Positions 10,001 through 18,898 of a stretch of DNA of 56,983 nt are shown in pieces (the stretch's first letter is position 1; each line of letters opens with the position of its first letter). Where the stretch lies: contig CAYMCQ010000019.1 in the NCBI GenBank assembly GCA_964389025.1, positions 1 to 56,983 of the forward strand, given 5' to 3'. Made by a program: the position numbers and the translations under genes. This stretch comes from CAYMCQ01 sp964389025 (GTDB lineage: Bacteria; Verrucomicrobiota; Verrucomicrobiia; Limisphaerales; CAYMCQ01). The notes beneath the pieces were generated by a model. The model was not told the origin of the DNA, ran no database searches, and saw only the letters and a program-made list of their open reading frames with translations.

Positions 10001-10544
10001 GTGGCTGACTTCGGACGGCAAACGCGATGTCGGCGTGCTGACGAATTCCACGTTCCTGCGGTTCGCCGATTCGCCTGGCAGCACGCGGCAGACGCTGGAT
10101 TTTCGCGAGCGCAGTTTGTCGGCGTATGTCGGCCAGTTGATTTGCGACGACTTTTCGTTGGGCGCGCGTTACCGCGTGAGCGAGGCGAAGCTGGATCAGC
10201 GATTTCCTGAAATTCCTGACGGCGCAACCGGCCTCGCTCAACTTGAAGCCGGTCAACGCGCGACGCTACACCAGCTTTCGCTGACGGCAAATTTCCATCA
10301 TCGTTGCGGAGCATTCGCTCAATGGGAATCGGCATGGTATCGGCAAAACAATTCGTCATTGCCCGACGAAGATTTCTGGCAGCACAACGTTTTCGCCGGC
10401 TACCGCTTCCCGCGACGCCACGCCGAAGTCCGCGTCGGCTTGTTGAATGTGGCCGACAGCGATTACAGGCTCAATCCGTTGAATCTGCACGCCGAACTTC
10501 CGCGCGGCAGGACTTTCACGGCGAGTCTGCGGCTAAATTTCTGA
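7026..10544 (+). CDS. FecR-domain, TPR and outer-membrane beta-barrel fusion protein
   Basis: A 1172-residue exported protein. Signal peptide at 1-32 (MKLMNALRHRR, then a hydrophobic core). A FecR domain at about 42-190 (VEYSVNAGANW, LKPGDRIRT, AIRGTEFLLEV) is followed by TPR-like helical repeats at about 245-590. A beta-rich C-terminal half at about 640-1172 has alternating aromatic strands and ends in Phe (TASLRLNF), as outer-membrane barrels do. FecR domains usually sit in inner-membrane anti-sigma regulators; here the domain would be periplasmic and tethered to a barrel. The frame is open from 6930, but the ATG at 7026 overlaps the previous stop (ATGA) and leads straight into the signal peptide. 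Its ligand is unknown. Confidence 0.8.
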   Translation: MKLMNALRHRRVVLALLTVCFSLPAFIGEAQQTNAAPVARANSPSSVIEVAGQVEYSVNAGANWLAAKTGVALKPGDRIRTLAQSRAAIQLSDRSVIRLSERTTLEILPPRNAEKKRFSLPRGSIFFFNREMPADVEFDTPLAAGAIRGTEFLLEVADANSAVHLALIDGLVALQTGDGEINLERGQDLRLQPGQPPQKTALVNATAAIQWALYYPAVLNPDELGLTGEQQTTLSGALTNYRVGDLLAALAAWPLEVDDKIVGKRALRAQLELAVGRVTEAERLLGEVPADSPSRRALAELIGVVRGDANAANNTPRTACEYLARSYTLQARADLPGALVAARNAVEIAPQFGFAHARVAELEFSFGNRQAALEELKQASQLSPRLAPACALQGFVLLDQGFPSMALVHFDRARELDAAFGQAWLGRGLCLLRERNFNEARASFQAAAALEPQRGLFRSYLGKAASELGDAKAAEKEFNLAKKLDANDPTAWLYSALHLWQKNRLNEAIRDLEKSADLNDNRAVFRSQLLLDQDRSVRSANLAALYDDAGLTDVSRRTAARAIAEGYANFSGHLFLANSLQTLEDVNRFDLRLETARQSELLVANLLAPPGAGNLSQQLSQQEHLRFFEPRPVGVSSLAEYSSGGDWRQSATLFGTINGFSYALDSSYESLNGQRPNNEAERRQFIFTAKQRVTPDDEAYIQIGLYEAEAGDVAGYFDPMQAKAGFRVKEKQEPALYAGWHHAWSPGSHTLFLFARLDDQLSLHDPQPNAPFLVQRGGATVAIESPQPFGLPLVLDLKSDFTLYSAELQHIWETPRQLLVVGGRWQSGDVNTRGTLDPAFAGPLATSFNDQRASGTLQRGNIYGYYSWRIFDSLRFIGGVSYDHIEFPGNMDLPPVSSRETSHDLVSPKAGLLFTPWKRGLFRASYAKSLGGLYFDNSVRLEPSQIAGFKQAFRSLIPESVGGLVPGTEFETAGVGFDQSLPTGTFFGVEAEWLTSDGKRDVGVLTNSTFLRFADSPGSTRQTLDFRERSLSAYVGQLICDDFSLGARYRVSEAKLDQRFPEIPDGATGLAQLEAGQRATLHQLSLTANFHHRCGAFAQWESAWYRQNNSSLPDEDFWQHNVFAGYRFPRRHAEVRVGLLNVADSDYRLNPLNLHAELPRGRTFTASLRLNF

Positions 10545-10561
10545 TTTGAACGAAACGCTCG

Positions 10562-10589
10562 TGGAACGCGCGCGTTCCGATGCCGGAAC
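10562..10589. promoter_or_regulatory. Candidate enhancer (UAS) for a sigma-54 activator, site 2
   Basis: TGGAAC (10562-10567), N6, GTTCCG (10574-10579), N4, CGGAAC (10584-10589): the same half-sites and spacings as site 1 read on the other strand. GGAACGCGCGCGTTCC inside it is a perfect 16-bp palindrome. The centre is about 90 bp upstream of the -12 element at 10665-10666. Confidence 0.7.
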
Positions 10590-10650
10590 AAATTTTTGAT
10601 TTGGTTCTTTGCGGGTTTGCGAAACCCGTGGAAACTTGAAGACAATCGTG

Positions 10651-10669
10651 TTGGCAGGTTCATTGCTAA
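10651..10669 (+). promoter_or_regulatory. Sigma-54 (-24/-12) promoter
   Basis: TTGGCAGGTTCATTGCTAA: GG at 10653-10654 and GC at 10665-10666, exactly 10 bases apart, a close match to the sigma-54 consensus. The predicted transcript start is near 10678, five bases before the ATG at 10683. It lies inside the open frame that begins at 10596, so the longer start at 10596 cannot be used from this promoter. Confidence 0.78.
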
Positions 10670-10682
10670 ACACGGTGCGACG

Positions 10683-13208
10683 ATGAATAGCAACGAATGT
10701 ATTATGGCGCAGCCACGGCAAATGTTTTGCCAGGCGGCTGCGGTTTTTCTTTCAGCCTGCCTCTTTTCGAGCGTGAACAGTTTTGGGCAGACGACGAACC
10801 GCTGGACGAACGCCGTCAGTTCCGTGTGGCACTCGACGACAAACTGGTCCGCAGCCGCGCTGCCCAGCACGAGCTTTAACTACATTCTTGTCACAAACAC
10901 AGGCACGAAGACTGTGACCATTGATTCCGCCACAGCCGCCGCGAATCTTTCCGTGAGCAATCTGACAGTTTCAGCGCCGAGCGGTTTCACCAACACGTTG
11001 TTCATGTCGAACCTGGCAGCGGAATTCACAACCTCGAAGCAGGTGAACATCGGCTTGCGTGGCGCTCTACGAATCACCAACTCCACATTCACGGCGTCAG
11101 ACACGTTCGACGTCTCGGCAGGGACGCTGACGATTGACAGCGGACTGCTCGACACAACTCCGTTCGACGTGGACATCCGGGTCGGCCGCACCAGTGGCGC
11201 AACGGGCACGGTGCTGTTAAACGGCGGCACGATCAATTGTTTTGGTTTCAAGCTTGGCGCACTTGGAACTTCGACGGGCAATTGCACCATCGCTGGCGGG
11301 ACGCTCCTTTCGTCGTCCGTCCTGAGCGCCGGCGAGATTGTAAATGCGCCGGGCAACCTGACGCTTGTTTCCGGCCAGATCATCGCGACCAACGACATCA
11401 CCAAAATCGGCAACCTCGCGACGGGCACTTTCAACCAAAGCGGCGGCACATCGTCGTTCGCTTTTTTTTCCATCGGCGACAACGCCCCGGGCACGGCGAA
11501 CATTTCCGGTGGCCAGGTCATGGTGACGCCATTCAATGCTGCTGACATCACCCGCGTCGGTAATTTCGGAGACGCGCAACTGAACATCAGCGGCGGGACG
11601 GTCTGGCTGCGCGGTGAATTTCACATGGCGGACAATCCGGGTGTGAACGGCACCGTGTTGATGACCGGCGGCCAGCTTTTTGCGACGAACGCTCGCGTTG
11701 CGATTGGCCGTTACGGCATCGGTGCCATGACTGTCACCAATTCGACAGCGTGGTTCACGAACACGTCCGTTGGCAGGCACGCGGATGCGACCGGCACGCT
11801 GACAGTGCAAAATGGCGGTTCCATTTTTTGCATTGACGATATTTCCATCGGACGGTTCGCCAGCTCAATCGGATATGTAATCGTTTCCGGCGGTCTGCTT
11901 TCGCTCGCGAACGACAACGTCTGGGTCGGACGCGAAGGAATCGGCGATCTCGCGGTCTCCAGCGGAACGGTGCGCGCCAAAAGCATGTTCGTCGGAATGT
12001 CCGGGGACGGAATCAGCACGCCGCAAGGCGCCGTCACGCTCACTGGCGGCACAACACTTCTCTCGTCCAATATCATCGTCGGCACGAGTTTGCTTTGCAC
12101 CGGGCAGGTGAGCGTGCTCGGAGGAAATCTTTTTGTGACCAATTCCGCCGGCGTTGGCTCGATCAACGTCGTGAACGGAAGTTTCTCGCTGAACCAGGGC
12201 GCGGTCACAACCGACCAACTTTCGCTGACGAACAGCGGCCGGTTCAATTTCATCCGGGGAACGCTCCAGGCGAAAAGCGCGGTTGTCTCCAACGGCCTGC
12301 CGTTCGTGGTCGGCGATGGCGTTCAATCCGCGACGCTGAATCTGCAAGGCGGCGTTTTTACTTTCAACAACGGCCTCGTCGTTTCCAGCAACGCCACGCT
12401 GACCGGCTGCGGCACGGTCATCGGCGCGATCACAAATTACGGCACCATTTCGACAACAAACTGCGGCGGCGGCGCATCGGCACCGTCCATTTCTCAACAG
12501 CCGGTGAACCAGATGGTCGCTCAAGGCGGCACGTTCGCCTTCAGCGTCACGGCTTCCGGCACGGCACCATTGTCATATCAATGGCGGTTGGCGGGAACGA
12601 ATCTGTCCGGCGCGACGGCGAGCGCGTATTCAAAAACAAACGCGCAGACGAGTGACGGCGGAAGTTATTCCGTTTTCATCACCAATTCGGTTGGCTCGAT
12701 CACGAGCGCCGTTGCGACGTTGACCGTTGTCGTGCCTCCTTCCATCACGGCGCAACCCCAAAGCCAGACGGCAACCCAAGGCGGCAGTTTCAGTTTCACC
12801 GTTACGGCTTCCGGCTCGAACCCACTCGCGTATCAGTGGCGACTGGGCGGGGCGAATGTGTCAGGAGCCACCTCGAGCGCTTATTCCAAGACCAACGCCC
12901 AGCCCGCTGACGCCGGAAATTATTCCGTCGTCATCACCAACTTCGCCGGCTCCATCACCAGTTCCACAGTCAGTCTTCACATGGTCGTGCGCCCGACGCT
13001 GAGGGTGCTTGACTGGAACGGCACCAACAGCACCATCAGTTTCACGTCGGTCGTCGGATTGGTTTACACATTGGAATACAAAAACGCGCTGACCGCCGCC
13101 GTCTGGACTGCGATCTCGCCGTCAACCAACGGGACTGGCGCAACAATTCTTCTGCGGGACAGCTCCGCCTTGGTTCCAACGCGGTTGTATCGGGCGCGAG
13201 TTGATTAG
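10683..13208 (+). CDS. Secreted beta-helix (autotransporter-like repeat) protein with two Ig-like domains
   Basis: Exported protein of 841 residues: signal peptide to about residue 45 (FSSVNSFGQ), then about 550 residues of short glycine-rich repeats (forms like GTVLLNGGTINCFG and GTANISGGQV) typical of right-handed beta-helix passenger proteins. Two closely similar Ig-like domains of about 85 residues follow (both with YQWRL and AYSKTNAQ), then a C-terminal module (VYTLEYKNALTAAVW, ending LYRARVD). No enzyme motif is seen; a surface or matrix role is inferred. Starts at 10683 and 10704 are both downstream of the sigma-54 promoter. There is no membrane barrel, so secretion is not by a classical autotransporter route. 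Confidence 0.78.
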   Translation: MNSNECIMAQPRQMFCQAAAVFLSACLFSSVNSFGQTTNRWTNAVSSVWHSTTNWSAAALPSTSFNYILVTNTGTKTVTIDSATAAANLSVSNLTVSAPSGFTNTLFMSNLAAEFTTSKQVNIGLRGALRITNSTFTASDTFDVSAGTLTIDSGLLDTTPFDVDIRVGRTSGATGTVLLNGGTINCFGFKLGALGTSTGNCTIAGGTLLSSSVLSAGEIVNAPGNLTLVSGQIIATNDITKIGNLATGTFNQSGGTSSFAFFSIGDNAPGTANISGGQVMVTPFNAADITRVGNFGDAQLNISGGTVWLRGEFHMADNPGVNGTVLMTGGQLFATNARVAIGRYGIGAMTVTNSTAWFTNTSVGRHADATGTLTVQNGGSIFCIDDISIGRFASSIGYVIVSGGLLSLANDNVWVGREGIGDLAVSSGTVRAKSMFVGMSGDGISTPQGAVTLTGGTTLLSSNIIVGTSLLCTGQVSVLGGNLFVTNSAGVGSINVVNGSFSLNQGAVTTDQLSLTNSGRFNFIRGTLQAKSAVVSNGLPFVVGDGVQSATLNLQGGVFTFNNGLVVSSNATLTGCGTVIGAITNYGTISTTNCGGGASAPSISQQPVNQMVAQGGTFAFSVTASGTAPLSYQWRLAGTNLSGATASAYSKTNAQTSDGGSYSVFITNSVGSITSAVATLTVVVPPSITAQPQSQTATQGGSFSFTVTASGSNPLAYQWRLGGANVSGATSSAYSKTNAQPADAGNYSVVITNFAGSITSSTVSLHMVVRPTLRVLDWNGTNSTISFTSVVGLVYTLEYKNALTAAVWTAISPSTNGTGATILLRDSSALVPTRLYRARVD

Positions 13209-13224
13209 ACTGTGTTTTCAAAAT

Positions 13225-13379
13225 GGTGGCACGGGCGTCCCGCCCGTCAAATCCGACGTCCCGCCGGATTTCGTCAGAGCGCGCGCGTTGTTGATTGTCC
13301 CCGAAGTTAAAGCAGGCGGACATCTCACAACGGTTTCGGGCGGGATGCCCGAAACAACAGGCCGGAGGCCTGTGCCACC
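13225..13379. repeat. Dispersed palindromic repeat element
   Basis: GGTGGCAC (13225-13232) and GTGCCACC (13372-13379) are inverted ends of a 155-bp element. Internal palindromes include ACGGGCGTCCCGCCCGT, CGGGCGGGATGCCCG and AGGCCGGAGGCCT. It fills the convergent gap between the beta-helix protein and the glycosyltransferase-kinase gene. Confidence 0.65.
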
Positions 13380-13406
13380 CATCTTAAATCCGCCTCACGT
13401 CGGCGG

Positions 13407-15506
13407 CTACGTGTTTTCAATGCCCAACCGATTCTCGCAAACTCGGAGCAAATCCATCGTCGTCCGCTCGCGTTCGGGAAATTGCCGGCTCAAATAAATG
13501 TGACGCGCGACTGTCAGCGTTGCGTAAGCCCGCACTGAGGAGCGGACTTGTTCGCCGTGAAGCTCCACGAACTTTTCCTCCATCGCCTTCTCCACTTCCG
13601 ACAGCGCGTCGGCGCAGCCATGCTCACGCAACGCCTGCTCGGTCACGTGACCTAGAAAATTTCCGGCGTCCAGTCCCGGATCGCCGAGACAAAACAGGTC
13701 GAAGTCAATCAGCCATAGACGAGAACCGTCCACCAACACTTGCGCCGGATAAAAATCGCGATGAATGCCGCACGGTTTTGGCTCAGGCATGCTGGCGCCG
13801 AGCCGCTCGCACGCAGTCATAAGCCGCGAAATTCTTGCTGCGAGTTCAGGCCGCGATGCGGAAAGTTTTTCCATGCACTCGCGCAAAATCCTGAGTTCAT
13901 CCGCCATCGTGTGCGCCCGCTCTGTCGGCAGATTTGCGCAATGAAGTTTGTGGAGCGCCTGCGCGATGCGCCGCGCCAGCGCCACGCCGTCCGGGCCGGA
14001 AATAAGTTTTGTCGCCACTTCGCCCGACACTTTCCGCTGGACCCACATTTTGAAATCGGAAATCACACTGAGCGGTTCGGGCACGGAAATGTTGTCCGCG
14101 CTGTTCGATTCGAAACCCGCGTTCCAGATCATTTCGAGCTGGCGAAACCCTTCGTTGCCCGAGCGCTTCGCCCGCACTTTGCCGATAACCGTCACGACTT
14201 GCTCGATTTCACGCGGAGGTTTCACCTTCAAGTCATACTCGACCACACACCGCTTGCCGGGCTTGTGCCGCACCACGCGGATGGCTTTGAGCTTCAGCCG
14301 CCCGTTGCCGGACAACCTCGGCAATGAATGTTTGAATGCCGCCGCCGCGCGCTTCGGATCCAGCGCCGCCACGAGCGTGGGCAAAGCTGCATCCGCCGTC
14401 ACACCGAACGGATCGGTGACGGAGACGATCCTCGGGCGGCTTCTTCGGACCAAGATTTCCGACCAAAGTTCCAACAACGCGTCCACTTGTCTCGCCACGG
14501 AAAATTTTTCCAGCGCCCGTTGCCGCGCCGCCGCTCCCATCCGCCCGCGCAACTCCGCGTTGGCCAGCAACCGCTCCAGCGCCAGCGCAAAACTGCCCGG
14601 GTCGTTGGCGGGAGAAAGGATGCCGGTGACACCGTCGGCGACCAGTTCCGGAACACCGCCGACGTGCGGAGCCACGACCGGCACGCCGCACGCCGCGGCT
14701 TCCATCAGGCAGACCGGCATGCCCTCGTTTTCGCTGGTCAACGCGCCGACTGCCGCGCGCTGCCACCATTTCAAAACTTCGCCTTGCTCCGCCGCTCCCG
14801 GCATTTCGACGAGCTTCTCAAGGTTCAAAGCCGCGCGTTTCGATTCCAGTTCTCCGCGCAACGGGCCGTCGCCGACGATGACGCAGCGGAAATTCACCCC
14901 GTCATTCCGCAGCACAGCGCACGTATCCAGCAGCAAGGCGAGATTTTTCACGGCAACAAGCCTCGCGACGCAGACGATGAGCGGCGGCCCCGGCGGAATT
15001 CCGTTCGCCGGACAAAATCGCTCCGTGTCCACGCCGCACGGAATGACATGGATGCGCGAGCGCGACACCTGGAATGTTCGATGGATGTGTTTCGCGTTCG
15101 CGCGCGAAACCGTCACGACGGCGCTTGAGGCCATTGCGCGTTGAAAAAAATCCGGCGGCGGTTTGCGATGAATGTCGTAGCCGTGCGCCGTGAACGTGAA
15201 CGGCACACAGCACGACGCGGACAGATCGCGGGCTTTCTCCGTCGCCTCCTTTGCGAAATGCGCGTGGAGAATGTCGGGCTGGAATTTTTTTATGCCCTCC
15301 TCGAAAGTCGCGACATCATAAGTCGTGATCTGGTCGAGGCCCGCGCTACGGACGATGTCATGCTGGAGTTCTTCGCGCGGCGGCAGCAGCGAAAAGATGC
15401 GGACTTCAACGCCGCGCTTCCGCAGCTCCGCGATTTCCCCGGCGATGAACGTTTCCGAGAGCTTCGGGAAAATGTTCAGGATGTAGGCGATGCGTTTGGG
15501 GGTCAT
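13407..15506 (-). CDS. GT4 glycosyltransferase fused to APH-type kinase domain
   Basis: A 699-residue two-domain protein. About 1-365 is a GT-B retaining glycosyltransferase of family 4 (KLSETFIAGEIAELRKRG at the N-terminus, EGMPVCLME giving the EX7E sugar-nucleotide motif, then CGVPVVAPHVGGVPE). About 375-695 is an aminoglycoside/choline phosphotransferase-like domain, with the catalytic loop GIHRDFYPAQVLVD and the metal site LIDFDL. The usual Asn six residues after the catalytic Asp region is Gln here (HRDFYPAQ), so phosphotransfer activity is uncertain. The ATG at 15506 (MTPKRIAYIL) is preferred because the open frame upstream runs into a palindromic repeat. It is last in a four-gene minus-strand glycan locus. 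Confidence 0.85.
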   Translation of the reverse strand: MTPKRIAYILNIFPKLSETFIAGEIAELRKRGVEVRIFSLLPPREELQHDIVRSAGLDQITTYDVATFEEGIKKFQPDILHAHFAKEATEKARDLSASCCVPFTFTAHGYDIHRKPPPDFFQRAMASSAVVTVSRANAKHIHRTFQVSRSRIHVIPCGVDTERFCPANGIPPGPPLIVCVARLVAVKNLALLLDTCAVLRNDGVNFRCVIVGDGPLRGELESKRAALNLEKLVEMPGAAEQGEVLKWWQRAAVGALTSENEGMPVCLMEAAACGVPVVAPHVGGVPELVADGVTGILSPANDPGSFALALERLLANAELRGRMGAAARQRALEKFSVARQVDALLELWSEILVRRSRPRIVSVTDPFGVTADAALPTLVAALDPKRAAAAFKHSLPRLSGNGRLKLKAIRVVRHKPGKRCVVEYDLKVKPPREIEQVVTVIGKVRAKRSGNEGFRQLEMIWNAGFESNSADNISVPEPLSVISDFKMWVQRKVSGEVATKLISGPDGVALARRIAQALHKLHCANLPTERAHTMADELRILRECMEKLSASRPELAARISRLMTACERLGASMPEPKPCGIHRDFYPAQVLVDGSRLWLIDFDLFCLGDPGLDAGNFLGHVTEQALREHGCADALSEVEKAMEEKFVELHGEQVRSSVRAYATLTVARHIYLSRQFPERERTTMDLLRVCENRLGIENT

Positions 15507-15526
15507 GGAGGGCAATTCGTCAAACA

Positions 15527-15650
15527 GCGTCCCGGCGGGACGCAACATGAACAGCCGTGGGCGTCTGCCCACGGTGATGCGTCAAAACGATGTGCGACCC
15601 CGCAGGGGTCGAACTCAAGCTGCCATCCATACCGTGGGTTTCACCCACGG
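15527..15650. repeat. Cluster of four palindromes (REP-like)
   Basis: Perfect stems: GCGTCCCG/CGGGACGC (15527-15543), CCGTGGGC/GCCCACGG (15555-15574), GACCCC/GGGGTC (15596-15610) and CCGTGGGT/ACCCACGG (15632-15650). They occupy the gap between two glycosyltransferase genes of one strand. The absence of T-tracts argues against terminators; dispersed repeats are more likely, though they could slow transcription between the two genes. Confidence 0.6.
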
Positions 15651-15713
15651 CTATTCGAGTTTGGCCGCTCCGCGGCCACCGCCGTCCTGAAAAACTGTTG
15701 CATCGTGCCGCCA

Positions 15714-17027
15714 TCATTTTCGCAAACGTTTCACCAGCTCCACGACGCGCCGCGCATTGATGTCCCAGGTGTATTTCTGTTTCACCTCGTGCGCGGCGGC
15801 AGCACCGAGCGAAGCGCGGAGCTTTGCGTTCGCCAGCAGTTTTTCGCAACGCGCAGTCAGCGCATCCACACTCCCCGGCGGATAGAGCAGGCCGGTTTTG
15901 CCATCGGTCACCACGTCGGTGATCTGGCCGAGCCGCGCAGCCACGACCGGGACGCCGCACGCCATGTATTCGAAAAGTTTGAGCGGCGAGAAATAAAAAT
16001 CGTGGTTGTTCGGTTTCGGATACGGGGCGAGCGCGATGTCGAACTGGCGGATGACGTCCGGCACTTCCTCGTGCTGCAGCGCGCCGGTGAACTGGACGTG
16101 TCTTGTCAGCCCAAGTTTTTTGAAGCCGCGTTCCAGTTCGCCGCGCAACTGGCCGTCGCCCGCGATGACGAGGCGGATTTGTGGATGGTTTTTTTTCAAT
16201 CGAGCGAGCAGCCGCGGCAGCATTTCCACGCCATGCCACGGGCGCAATCCGCCGACGAAGCCGAGGGTTGGAAATTGGAGCGCGGGCTTCAGCCCGCTTT
16301 GGCTACGGTAGCGGGAAGCGCCTGGGATTTTCCGGCGACTTGCCGCTGTGGATGGTGAAGCGGCCTGAAGGCCGCGCTCCGGAGCATTTGCAAAAAATAA
16401 TTCCGTGTTCACGCCATTCGGCATGACGTGGATTTTTTTTGGACTGACGCCGAGCGAGAGGGCGTGTTTGCGCAACTCCCCTGACACCACGATCACGGCA
16501 TCGGCGTGCGTCAGAGTCCAGCGTTCAGCGCGCGCGGCGAGTTCACCGAAGCCCGTGGCGCGATATGCAGACTGCTCGACGGCGAGCGGCGCGTTCAATT
16601 CAACGATGAGCGGCACGCGGAATTTTTCCGCGAGCCGCGCGCCTGCCGTGGCGTAGAGCGACGCGCGTTCGTAGATGAATGCGGGACGGTTGCGCATGAA
16701 CCAGCGTTTCAATCCGCGCGCGAGTTGTTTGTTGTAGAGGATGCGGCGCAATTCGCCCGGCAGGGAATTTTCCACGCCGAGGCGCTCGTTGAATTCCTTG
16801 AGACGGCGCGCAGCGCTGGTGACGGCGGAACCGGCATGCACGTGGATCACGCGGGCGCTGACTTTCGCCGGTTTGTCCGACGGCGATTTGACGAGCGTCT
16901 GCGCCGCGAGCGTGACGCGATGTCCGCCGCGCGCGAACGCACCGATGAGTTCGCGCACGTGGACTGACGCGCCTTTGCGGCCCAGCACCGGAATGCCGGA
17001 GTCGGGACAGAGGTAAAGAATTTTCAC
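15714..17027 (-). CDS. GT4 family glycosyltransferase with in-frame repeat insertion
   Basis: GT-B glycosyltransferase, 437 residues. N-terminal acceptor domain (GTG start, then KILYLCPDSGIPVLGRKGAS), a donor-site glycine loop (GFVGGLRPWHGVEM) and SPLKLFEYMACGVPVVA carrying the acidic motif. Between the two Rossmann domains it holds an extra segment of about 35 residues (from ERGLQAASPST to LKPALQ) encoded by a palindromic element at 16278-16380, so the repeat is translated. The frame is open to 17078, but that start would overlap the ABC transporter; the GTG at 17027 begins at the expected first beta-strand. It probably adds a sugar to a cell-surface glycan together with its neighbours. Confidence 0.85.
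   Translation of the reverse strand: MKILYLCPDSGIPVLGRKGASVHVRELIGAFARGGHRVTLAAQTLVKSPSDKPAKVSARVIHVHAGSAVTSAARRLKEFNERLGVENSLPGELRRILYNKQLARGLKRWFMRNRPAFIYERASLYATAGARLAEKFRVPLIVELNAPLAVEQSAYRATGFGELAARAERWTLTHADAVIVVSGELRKHALSLGVSPKKIHVMPNGVNTELFFANAPERGLQAASPSTAASRRKIPGASRYRSQSGLKPALQFPTLGFVGGLRPWHGVEMLPRLLARLKKNHPQIRLVIAGDGQLRGELERGFKKLGLTRHVQFTGALQHEEVPDVIRQFDIALAPYPKPNNHDFYFSPLKLFEYMACGVPVVAARLGQITDVVTDGKTGLLYPPGSVDALTARCEKLLANAKLRASLGAAAAHEVKQKYTWDINARRVVELVKRLRK
16278..16380. repeat. Palindromic repeat inserted inside a coding sequence
   Basis: GGAGCGCGG (16278-16286) and CCGCGCTCC (16372-16380) are perfect inverted ends. Next to them lie the inner palindromes CGGGCTTCAGCCCG and CGGCCTGAAGGCCG. 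GGAG follows directly at 16381-16384 and could be a target duplication. The element adds about 35 residues in frame to the glycosyltransferase between its two domains. Confidence 0.7.
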
Positions 17028-17037
17028 GTTTGCAAAA

Positions 17038-18891
<1,854 letters not shown>

Positions 18892-18898
18892 GGTCGTG

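Noticed and set aside
6820..13208. PEP-CTERM or LPXTG sorting signal on the secreted Ig proteins
   Set aside because: The C-termini have no terminal transmembrane helix with basic tail and no LPXTG; they end in a soluble beta module.
15141..16358. 405-codon plus-strand frame across two glycosyltransferase genes
   Set aside because: It is antisense to two genes with clear GT4 motifs and crosses the palindrome cluster at 15527-15650; shadow frame.
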